Shown piece after piece: positions 30,290-40,358 of a stretch of DNA of 64,000 nt. Each line of letters begins with the position of its first letter. Position 1 is the first letter of the stretch. Under the pieces are notes generated by a model. The model saw only the letters and a list, made by a program, of their open reading frames with translations, made no database searches and had not been told where the DNA came from. The stretch covers positions 3,967,953 to 4,031,952 of the forward strand of contig NC_135571.1 of assembly GCF_964340395.1 (NCBI RefSeq). Direction: 5' to 3'. Source of the DNA: Glandiceps talaboti (Eukaryota; Hemichordata; Enteropneusta; Spengelidae). The position numbers were made by a program, and so were the translations under genes.

Positions 30290-30600
30290 CTCATAATACC
30301 ATACGTTGTGAACAATATTGCATCACCTGTAGGCAAATGTATTGCTTGTGTCGGTTAATCAAATCAAACAGCTTTTTAGGTTCGCACCCAAAAATCACAC
30401 CCTCATTGGTGATCACGATTTCAATCTGTTTCTGTACTGCTTATGGATAATGTTGACCACTGATAAACATGTAAAATGTCTAAAAAAAAATAATTGGTAT
30501 TTTAACAACTCTAAAATTTCAGTGAATATACTTCTAGCATTGTGGTTGTCTGATCATAAAATGATACTCCCGTTCCAACAATGATAGTTTTAATGTGGTG
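30290..30600. repeat. Interspersed repeat (17 kb unit family), single copy
   Basis: Shares GAACAATATTG.ATCACCTGTA and TTCGCACCCAAAAATCA with the copies near 17.2-17.9 kb and 39.1-39.4 kb. Non-coding; its class cannot be set from sequence alone. Confidence 0.5.
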
Positions 30601-30802
30601 AGAAATTCAAAACCAAGCTTTCACTCAAGATTTAAACTTGCCACTACACTACCTACAGATATTTCTACCCCTAACTAACAGATACGGTGTCATTTTCATA
30701 AGTAATTCACTGCTTTTAATGAACATTTCTTTGGTTATTTGATGAAAAAAATATCCGCGATGCAGCTAGTGCACGTTTAAACAAAACCGACCACTTGTTT
30801 GG

Positions 30803-31081
30803 TTAAAGTGGCCATATGGATGAGGATTAGGTATGTATGTTGGATTTTTTATTTTATAAAAACAATTTTATCATATGAAACAACATATATCAAGTCTGTG
30901 TTTGTAACTAGCTCAATACATTGTAAAAAGCTAACACAAAATTTTAAAAAGTTTATTATTGTATGTACAATAACAAACATTTCACACATTCATTAATCTT
31001 TTGCAAGTTATTGATTTATAAACAAGGACTTGGCATATGTTGTTTCACCTTGATTTGTCAAGTAGGAAGTTATAATAAAAT

Positions 31082-31117
<36 letters not shown>

Positions 31118-31533
31118 ATAATAAAATTGTTTTTATAAATTCTGTTTATTTTGCATTGCAGTCTTTATGATGGCATACGTAATACTTACATTAAGACAGA
31201 CAATAACACAGAATACATCACACTGTCAGACAATGAGAAATTAAAGTCCTTGGTGACAAATCAAGTTAGGAATACAACAAAATTCATTGAAACCGCCTTT
31301 TTAAGACGGAATAAAACTTTGTATCTTAGTTAATTTATTTTTTCTCACACTGTATGTACAATTACTTCTTTTTTTCACTCTATATTGTCAGTCTATCTTT
31401 TTTATGTTCAAGGTGACTTATAAGCCCGATGAGCTTACAACATGTCACTATAATAAAATTACTTACTTACTTACTTACTATAAATTAAATATCCAAATAA
31501 ATACCCAATCCTCATCCATATTGCCATTTAAAG
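30803..31533. mobile_element. Hairpin MITE family H, copy 2, interrupted
   Basis: Left end TTAAAGTGGCCATATGGATG and right end AATCCTCATCCATATTGCC flank the element. It is split by a poly(A) tract (31084-31114) with a repeated AGTTATAATAAAAT on both sides, and by a LINE fragment (31140-31479). Confidence 0.75.
31140..31479 (+). mobile_element. 5'-truncated L2/CR1-like LINE inside MITE
   Basis: The plus-strand frame to 31333 reads CSLYDGIRNTYI, then ITLSDNEKLKSLVTNQ and RNTTKFIETAFLRRNKTLY before the stop, matching the C-terminal tail of L2/CR1-type reverse transcriptase ORFs (C.LY..IR ... LS..EK...L ... K....A...R...L). A short 3' UTR ends in AATAAAATTACTTACTTACT repeats. ATAAATT flanks both ends and is a likely target-site duplication. 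Only the last ~60 codons remain, so it is not functional. Confidence 0.75.
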
Positions 31534-31779
31534 TATCAACAAAAAAGTCAAAATCAATTGATTAATTTGATGGCTAATGGTTATACATTTCGAATGACAA
31601 AATACTCAACATATATTATTTTTGTAAGAATATTTCATTGCACTATTTGTAATAATCTGTGCATGAAGTGTTTCAATGTTTTAACTATTTTAAATGGTAG
31701 AATACCATCTGAATCTGCAAATTTTATCAGTATAATAGATTTTCTTGGTTTCACTAAAAAGTTACATTTTGATTACAGT
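31534..31779. other. No gene recognised
   Basis: An open frame at 31558-31839 (plus) has no recognisable domain. Confidence 0.35.
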
Positions 31780-32061
31780 AGAAACGAGTATTTCTATTCC
31801 AGCATGAAAATGGTTGTGATTTGGATAATGAGATTTTGAAATTTTGTTAAAAACATGATAAATCTCGAGAACAATTTGTTATGATCTGACACTTTCAATA
31901 TTAGCTTAGCCTTTGTATCAGCTTTTGGTGCATCATGTGTTATTCAGATATAGTACCCTTTGTGTCCTTTTTACTTAATAATTGATGACTGTGCCATCTC
32001 TGGAATCCAGCCATGTCCATAGACCCCTTTTTTACATGCAAGCAAGCAAAAGCGCACTGAT

Positions 32062-32067
32062 TTTATT
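32062..32067 (-). terminator. Poly(A) signal of MS4A-like gene 2
   Basis: AATAAA on the minus strand about 170 bp past the stop, at the position equivalent to that of the first copy. Confidence 0.6.
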
Positions 32068-32238
32068 CCAAGAGGCCTTACCACCAACCCAACCACCACC
32101 CACTTTCCCAAGGAAAATTGATATTTGCGGTTTACAGTGCAAATTCAATTGCCCGCTGAATATGTAGTTATAATTTGGGAAAAGAACTATTTTCGTAGTA
32201 TCAGCGTATGCCTACATGTTCTGTAGGATTCAATTTGT

Positions 32239-33311
32239 TTACTTGGTGACTTGCTGACGTGTTGTTGTTGTTGGTGGTGGTGGTGGTGTCATCATCTCTT
32301 GTGGTTGATGATATGTTAGATTATCTGTAACAAATAGTTCAAATATGGTAAAATTAAAAAAAATCTGAATCCAAGCAAAAATTTTGTCTTAAATATGGTG
32401 TGGGTTATGAAAATTAAATTGTATTTATTTTCAGCAGATCATGTGACCCTTTTAATGCATCACATTAATAATATGTTTGTAATAAATAGTTTGTAAAAAC
32501 GATGAACACTTATCCCCAAAACATCTTTTGGTGATGAATGACATGCAAACTTACTGTGTCCTTGAGATTGTAAGGATACTGATCCTGCTGGTGACATTTG
32601 CATATTTGTTGGCATCATTTGGACAGTTGCCATAGGAACCTGCTGTTGTTGATTTGACCAATAATACATGGCCATGTCCTGTCTTTGTCCACAACAGACT
32701 GCTCTACAACAGAATACTGACATCAGAATGGCAAAAACAGTCTCAGCAAAGGCAGTTATTACAAGAAGAGAGTCTATTGCGATTGGTCCATCCTAAAGAT
32801 AAGATCAAAATGAATGACTGTATTTATCAAACTAAGTCCCTCCTGTTCAATTGATCATACGGTATCAGTAACAGTGAAGCCCTCCATGCTTTCATATTGA
32901 CTTTTCATTAAAAGTTGTGGAGTATATAACAGGAAACTCTCTAACCTGTTAAACAAGAAAGGGTAGCAGTACTACTGACCCCAAGATAAGATAGTCAATG
33001 GTCATAATACTTCCATGAAAGTTTGATGTCGTGTATAAAAAGAAGTAAATGTAGACAATTATAAGTTAAGTAGTTGAACAAGTTATGCAGACTGTACTGT
33101 TGTAGACTAAGAAGACCTGGCTTCTCTCTGGTATACAATCTACTTTCATTTTGTAATTGTAAAGTTTTTGGTGAGTTGAGTGGTAACTGTGTCCATCAGC
33201 TGTTGTTGTTTCCTGGCTACCCTGTTCTTAAATAAATTTTACTACTAGTACTACTACTACTACTACTACATACTACTACTACTACTACTACTACATACTA
33301 CTACTACTACA

Positions 33312-33349
<38 letters not shown>

Positions 33350-33405
33350 AATACTACTACTACTACATACTACTACTACTACTACTACATACTACTACTA
33401 CTACA

Positions 33406-33441
<36 letters not shown>

Positions 33442-33483
33442 ATACTACTACTACTACTACTACTACATACTACTACTACTACA

Positions 33484-33521
<38 letters not shown>

Positions 33522-33754
33522 GTACTACTAAATACTACTACTACTAGTACTACTAAATACTACTACTAGTACTACTACTACTACAACTACCACTACAACT
33601 ACTACTACAACTACTATCACTACAACTACTACTACCACTACTACTACCACTACTACTACAACTACCACTACAACTACCACTACTACTACCACCACTACTA
33701 CTACCACTACAACTACTACTACAACTACACTACCACTTCTACTACTACTACCAG

Positions 33755-33790
<36 letters not shown>

Positions 33791-35821
33791 CACTTCTACT
33801 ACTACTACTACTACTACTACTACTGCCACTACCACTACCACTACAACTTCTACCACCACTACCACTACTACTAATACTACTAATACTACTACCACTGTAT
33901 GAAGATTTATAGAGAAATACGTAAAATACATATTACATAAACATCACAAAGTTAAAAATGCTTGGTATGTCAACCTTCATGTTGGACACAGCTTGTGTAA
34001 ACTTAATGAATGTTCGTGAGGTATTTCTATGAACTCAGGAGCACTATATACAGTTCATGGGTCTTTAGGTTGCACTATCACCACTGTGCAGCCCTTAATT
34101 CATGATAAAACCCTACTTCCAGAGTGTAAAAATATTATTGCCTTACCATGTTTCGACACTCATAAGAATCATAACTCCAGTGGCAGAAGACACTGTCGTA
34201 AATTACAGCACTAATTGCTATCATTAGAAGTATGGTTCCACTGAATGATGCAGATATTATTGATAATACCATAGATGTTATAATCTGATGAGGAAAAAAC
34301 ATATTTGAACAAATATGATAATTATACTGGCATCGTATTGCTTGATGCTGCAGTATTTAAGGGAGACAAACTGAGTTTATACGTCTGGGGAATGACTTTG
34401 GCTGTACATGCAAATGTACTCTCTGTATACGTATACTGCTTATTGAAGCATACGTAATTAACATTTACATTGACTGATTTCAAACCTCATATAAGGTATC
34501 TTGTAAAACATTATTTCTTTATATGCATGCAAAATGTTGAGGAAATCCCTCTTCTGCAGTCAGCTGTTCTAACAATGCCAGTAGAAGACAATCATTATGG
34601 TAATTTCATAGAAGGTATTCATTATACTAAAATTGTTTAATTGGTCACTTGAGTAAATAGTTTACACAACCAACTTGTCCCACATTAAGGCAACACTGTT
34701 GAGCCATGATAGCCAAATGGTTAGCGCAGACAGCATGGAAATTGGAATCTTCAGTTTGCAGGTTTGAGCCCTGCCACATTTGTTTCTGAATGACTAAGTC
34801 CTTGGACAAGATTTGAACAACAAATGTACCTCAGTCAACCCAGCTGTGTAATTGGGGACCTGGTAGGACAGAGGTTGCATTGTGAATGCATTAATCCTAT
34901 GTGTATATAGAGGCTACACTGGGATGTATGCGCCCCAGGGAGTTGAGGAAGTTAAGGGCAGTTCTGCTGCTGTATGTCCGTCCCCAGGGGTAATAATGAT
35001 AAAAAGCACTTCGAGCGCAGAGTGGGAAAATGCTATATAAAAACCAATCAAATAGAGACAGAGAAATATAATTCGCTAAAGCACATGGAACTTGTCATGG
35101 TGGATATTTCACTCCTGCCCGACCGACTGACTGATAAACAGGCAACAACTACATGCTCATCCAACCCTAAGCATGTATGACTGAAACTTGAGAAAAGCCT
35201 TAAAAATTAGAATTAAATTTAAATTCAAAAACTTAAACTTCAAAATTAAACTATCATACTTATTTTAATGACACAATAAAAGTACTTTTCATGAAATTAC
35301 AAAGTTTTATCAAAAATACTTACATAACAATTAGTTTTCTTCACAGATGATACAACACCAAAGGATCCAGTCAAAATGAACTGTCAATTGTGAATAATGT
35401 TTGATAAGTAAATATTGCAGCCACATCAATGTATCAGTTAGACAACTGTTCAGGCTAAGGTGAAAACATAACATAACTATGACTATGAGGTTAAAGGGAC
35501 TCTCTCTGTTTATTTTCTGTAAGGACATTTTCCACCACAAGTCCCTGCCCCCTTCCCAAATCTAATCGACTTTTAGTAAAGAAACATGATATACACAAGT
35601 GAAACTCTTACCAAGACTCCACACCACAGTCCACTCCCTGCAGTAGATAGAAATGATTGAAGTCCAATCCCAGTTGATCCAAGAGTTATGGAAATTACGC
35701 CCAATATTATTTGACACATGCCAAAGGCAAATGTTGTTTTGTGAGCAAATCCCTGTCTCACCGCAGGTTTGCTACTAAACTGGTTGAAAACTGGTTGTTG
35801 CACGATTGGTTGCATCACAAC

Positions 35822-35862
<41 letters not shown>

Positions 35863-35866
35863 CCAT
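32239..35866 (-). CDS. MS4A-like four-pass membrane protein, copy 2 with shortened tail (5 exons, 257 aa)
   Basis: Coding exons, minus strand: 35866-35612, 35380-35324, 34284-34147, 32792-32555, 32324-32239. Phases match copy 1 exactly and no stop or frameshift interrupts it. Differences: 13 glutamines after Met-Glu instead of 10 after Met; the loop after TM3 is 8 codons shorter with a different sequence (AVIYDSVFCHWSYDSYECRN); and the last exon is 86 nt instead of 359, ending PPPPPTTTTRQQVTK. The same TAA stop is used as in copy 1, so a 273-nt (91-codon) net loss removed the middle of the tail, including PPPSY, without breaking frame. TM segments are nearly unchanged. Exon 2 has a weaker pyrimidine tract than copy 1 after an 11-nt loss before the acceptor. 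Probably functional at the membrane but with altered cytoplasmic contacts. Confidence 0.83.
33240..33896. repeat. (CTA)n array in intron 3 of MS4A-like gene 2
   Basis: About 655 bp of CTA triplets with periodic CATACTA, then TAGTACTA and CAACTA/CCACTA variants. The matching intron position in copy 1 (27415-27437) holds only about seven triplets. Confidence 0.95.
34700..35045 (+). mobile_element. tRNA-derived SINE, copy 1
   Basis: tRNA-like head with an A-box-like TGATAGCCAAATGGTTAGCG and a B-box-like GGTTTGAGCCC (34761). A body follows, then the tail AAGCACTTCGAGCGCAGAGT with GGGAAAATGCTATATAAA. The tail resembles the 3' end shared by many SINEs and L2-clade LINEs (GCGCTTTGAG...GCGCTATATAAA). 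It lies in intron 2 of MS4A-like gene 2 and is absent from copy 1. Confidence 0.8.
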
Positions 35867-35996
35867 TTTAAAGCTGATTACAAAAACACCACACATTTAT
35901 ATTGTAATACTTGTATTATATCAATATACAAATAAATTATACATAAATCACAGATGTTGTCACATTCAAAGTGTTTGCATGTTGACAACACCTTAC

Positions 35997-36030
35997 CTCT
36001 TAGCCTACCCATATTTACATTTGTTGAAAC
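35997..36030 (-). other. Candidate alternative non-coding first exon, MS4A-like gene 2
   Basis: Counterpart of 28686-28720, with the GTAAGG donor retained. Confidence 0.35.
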
Positions 36031-37124
36031 CTCAAGCATATGTGTCAGTTGCTAGGGGTGCGGTTAATGAAAGGTGTTACTATTTATTTATGTCCAAAAA
36101 ATGCTCTAGTCAATAATTAATGCCCTTTGTTGTTGGATGTGAGTGTGAAAACAAGGAAGTAAGCATAAACAAGCACAACTCCAATCTTAAAAATAATTCT
36201 GTAAACCCTTTCTATGTACAAAGGTTCTTATATACAAATAATGGTGGTATATGAGTTCATGTTCCACAACTAGAATTATATTTTGCCAAAAAAACAGCAA
36301 AAATAGAGATAGCAAGTGAGTGAGCACTACACGAAATAAATTCAAATGTCCATAGCAAATATAACCACACCAAACTGATATGACATTGGCTTTAAGAATT
36401 CAGTAATTACAAGGGGAGTTAGGTGGTGGGTCACTTTTTACAGATCGTTCCTTGGGGAGGGCCATATGTTAAAAAATGGAAATTAGGGGAGGGGCACAAT
36501 TTGTAGTGACTTATTTTGTATGTTGTCTAAATGCATTATTTTATGATTTTGGCATGATCCCAGACATATCAGTGAAATGCAATGAATTAACTAGTTGTGG
36601 TGTGAGGAGAGGAATGGATCCCACAGTAGTAAAGGGGGGAACAGCTTACTACTAGCAAAGATATTGGGGAGAGATAGAGAAGCGATGTTGAACTTTCCCT
36701 TATAAGTGAAAAAAAATAATATATTATGTTATGGTAAACATTATTATGTCATGGTAAACATTTTTTGACATGTTGTCAGAATTTTTTTGACATGCTGTCA
36801 AAAACTATATTGAGCCACTTATCGAAAGTGCAGGTAGATGCAAGTCACAAATGTAGAAACCTTAGAAAGGAGAATATGGTGAAAGTTCTTATGGACCTGT
36901 TATTTTTACTTGAATTCCAGCTAGGAAAATGATATCCTGTCAACGAAGACAGTCAGATATATGGTACTACACCTGATAGTGAAAGACAGTGGTTCTAATT
37001 GATACACCATGATGAAGTCTGAAGTAAGCAACTACAATTTGACAAATTAGTTCTATGAAATGTCTGCTTCACTGAATCATATAATTTTGAAGAGAATATA
37101 TAATTTGGATATAATTAGTCTTAC

Positions 37125-37190
37125 CTTTTAGCTACACAACAACTCAGTCTACTTGCTTGTAGTTGTATGTAGTCTGTGAGGAAATGGTGT
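37125..37190 (-). other. Candidate non-coding first exon, MS4A-like gene 2
   Basis: Counterpart of 29370-29430. Donor AAAAG|GTAAGACT is retained (intron begins 37124). Confidence 0.45.
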
Positions 37191-37539
37191 TTTGTCATGT
37201 GTTACCATCATGTGATTCAAAGTTATCAAGCGATGATCATATGATCCCCTTCAGCCAATCAATATGGGTTGTACTATATGTAAGCTATACCTCAATACAT
37301 GATGCTCATGACGAAATAAGTTATAAATAACTTTAAAATTTGGCAGATTAATACATTGCAAAACCTGTGATTGTTCACTTTTCTTTTTTTTTACTTTTAT
37401 GTCAGTCAACAAAGTTAGAAGTGAAATGTGTTGTGACACATTGTCAGTGGTTGTGATAACAATGTGCGACATCTTGTCTGAAAATATTGGCATATTCTCA
37501 GAATCTAGATATGGGCTACATGTATTGATTACTCATCTG

Positions 37540-37790
37540 TGTAGGTTTCCATGGCCTCAGAAAATAGGGTAGGTAGGTTGTGATTTATTTTATTTCAATT
37601 AATCTTTGTGTTTTTATTTTTGAAAAATATTGCTTCGACTTATAAAATAAAGAAAATGTCGGTTAGAATACCCCGTTCTATGATAGATGTACAGTCATAG
37701 CTGGGAAAAAGGTTTAGGGTCGGAGGTCGAAACTAGGATCGGTCAGGTTATCGGAAAAACATATTTTTTTATCTGGCCTAACATGTTTGT
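37540..37790. mobile_element. Diverged TIR MITE family T relative
   Basis: Contains AGGGTAGGTAGGT, TAGATGTACAGTCATAGCTG, GGTTTAGGGTCGG and an end resembling GGTTATCGGAAAAACAT then GGCCTAA. This is the family layout at lower similarity. Confidence 0.55.
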
Positions 37791-38088
37791 AGAATTTTCA
37801 TTTAAATACAAAATATGACTTGTTTATTTGACAGATGGTACAATGTGTTAGCTACTCTAGTAAGAGATTATTACATGGCCATCATAAAAATCAATAACAT
37901 ACTTATGCATGTACATACAGACATCATTGAAAATAATGTTTTGTATTCTGAATTAGCTATTGTCCCTCTCCAGAGAGAAGAAAGGTCAAGTTTTTAATGG
38001 GGAGGGGGGGGGGGTGCCTAGCATGTTGTCTTATCAAGGCCCTCTACACTGTACTACATGTGGACAAACCTTCCTTACTGATAAGGGT

Positions 38089-38152
38089 ACATACATACAT
38101 ACATACATACATACATACATACATACACACACACATACATACATACATACAT

Positions 38153-38185
<33 letters not shown>

Positions 38186-38323
38186 TACATACATACATAC
38201 ATACATACATACATACATACATACGTACATTTTGTACATACATACATTTTGTACATGCATACATACATACATACATACATACATACATACACACATACAT
38301 ACACACATACATACATACATACA
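38089..38323. repeat. (CATA)n / (CACA)n array
   Basis: About 235 bp of ACAT tetramers with CACACA interruptions and two TTTTGTACATACAT inserts. Confidence 0.95.
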
Positions 38324-39110
38324 TGCTGATAAACAAGAAGAAATGTGAAGAAATCAATGACACAAAACATTTCTTACTTTATGTTTATTAATGCTTTATT
38401 ATTTTGACTTCATACTTAAGGGTAAATATTATACCTTAACAGACCCATATCCTAACTTACATATTAAATGTATAAATCTACGATAAGACAGTGGTTAAAT
38501 GAGTTCAAATAAATTTGCTTGCTACAACTATTGTCAATACAGTATACTTATGTAAAGTAAACTCTAACTCTCATTTCATTCACTACAGTTTCCTGTTAAT
38601 ATACTGGTCACCAAGTGCCCTTGTACAGAGCACCCTCAACGGTTAATTGAAAACTAAATTCATGACACAATCATCGTCGCAAACCAAGACCGTTTTATGG
38701 TACCGTTCTTAATGAGCCGGTCCCCACTGGAAAGAAATAATAGCTCAGGTTTGCGAGAATGGACAGGATGGGCAGTGATTTAGCAAAAATCAGTGACCAG
38801 CGAGTGCTTTAGTGTCACTAGTTCACAGTCTATATCATCAAGTGGTTATTTTTCAGTGCATGTAACCGTTGAGGGCATACTGTACAGGGGATTGGACTTC
38901 AGACTCTTCAGAATAAAGCTAATTATCCAAAGATTAAAAGGTAATTAAAGAAAGGCAGTGAGACAATGACACTATATGTGATGGTGAAAAAGGGGAAAAG
39001 AATAAACATTGTATAACTATTCAATCTTAGTGTATTCATGGAACATTTTGAAACTCTTGTATGAATATTACACTAGCTACACTAGCTGGAACATATGTTG
39101 AAACTATTCT
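38324..39110. other. No gene recognised
   Basis: No exon-like segment. The region lies beyond the 3' end of the metalloprotease-lectin gene. Confidence 0.35.
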
Positions 39111-39425
39111 AATTAGATATAATGACTTAACCAGAATATTGTACAGTCTTCACAGTATTGAATCATCTGAGGGTAGACAATTGTGAACGTAGCTGTACAC
39201 AAATATGTAGTAATGTGAGATATATATAATCAAATTGTTCATCAGGTCCGCACCCAAAAAAATCAGCACTCCCAATGAATCACGATTTCAACTTATTGCT
39301 TTACTACTTAATACTAATTAAAGTAGACCTAATTAACATGTAGAATGTCTAACTTTTGGTATTTTAACACTTTTCTTGTTGGTTATGTGATTGACAAAAA
39401 TAATACCCCAGTTAACACTATAGTG
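39111..39425. repeat. Interspersed repeat (17 kb unit family), single copy
   Basis: Shares ATATAATGACTTAA, CACAGTATTGAATCATCTG and CCGCACCCAAAAAAATCA with the copies at 17.2-17.9 kb and 30.3 kb. Confidence 0.5.
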
Positions 39426-39657
39426 CAAGTTTAATTGCCAATTAGTTTCTGTGTCTATATGTATGCCTTATATTTAGATTGTGTGCTAAAGATTTACCCG
39501 GAATCTTTTGGAAGTTTACCTTGACTTTACAACATTCTCGTTAAAATTTCAATTATCAACAAAACCCCTTGTTATGCCCAGAAAGGCATTGCCATGGATA
39601 AATCTGTGCGAAATATGAATGTTTTGCTCCTGAAGAGAGCACATGCTTCCAAGAGTA

Positions 39658-39663
39658 TTTAAT
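39658..39663 (-). terminator. Possible ATTAAA poly(A) signal
   Basis: Variant hexamer on the minus strand about 250 bp past the stop of the metalloprotease-lectin gene. No AATAAA is closer. Confidence 0.25.
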
Positions 39664-39908
39664 AGTGGTTTTTTTTTATACATTCAACGTCCTAACCCCA
39701 ATAAAATAATGCTTCTAATGAATTACGTGTTACCTTATAAATTAAGTTATACATAAAAGCCTATACCATCACCATCAAAAAATGATTTTGATAAGAAGTC
39801 TCGTGTGGAATCCATGTGCACAATTATTGTTTCCATGCCAACATCTGTGCCGTTGAATCCTGATATTATTCGTCTGTATCCGCTAGACAGTGCCACGAAA
39901 TTTAGATG

Positions 39909-40173
39909 TTATCCTACGTAAACAGAAAAAAATATTACTTGTTAGCTGACAGTTTTGGTTCCTGTCAATTTTGGTTTGAGCAAACACATCTCAGTGTCCA
40001 ACCTCCAAGTCATTCATTCATATATATGTCGTTCATCGATCCATCAATACATCTATATATACATCCATCCATCATGCATGCTATTCATGATGATTTACAT
40101 CTTATATATCCCTCATCCTTCCCTACCTTGCTCACCTACCTGCAGACAGACAGACAGACAGACAGACATACAT

Positions 40174-40208
<35 letters not shown>

Positions 40209-40327
40209 TACATACATACATACATACATACATACATACATACATTTTATAATTATATACATACATACATACATACATACATACATACAGACAGACAGAC
40301 AGACAGACATACATTTTATACATACAT

Positions 40328-40358
<31 letters not shown>

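Larger units (their letters stand above)
31780..37530. repeat. Segmental duplicate of 25515-29760
   Basis: All exons, introns and flanks of the first MS4A-like unit recur in the same order and strand, from GAGTATTTCTATTCCAGCAT (about 31790) to GAATCTAGATATGGGCTA (about 37501). The second unit is longer because of a CTA expansion, a SINE-bearing insertion and other indels. Confidence 0.9.

Noticed and set aside
34700-34780. tRNA gene
   Set aside because: A and B boxes are present, but the segment continues into a SINE body and recurs three times; no intact cloverleaf.
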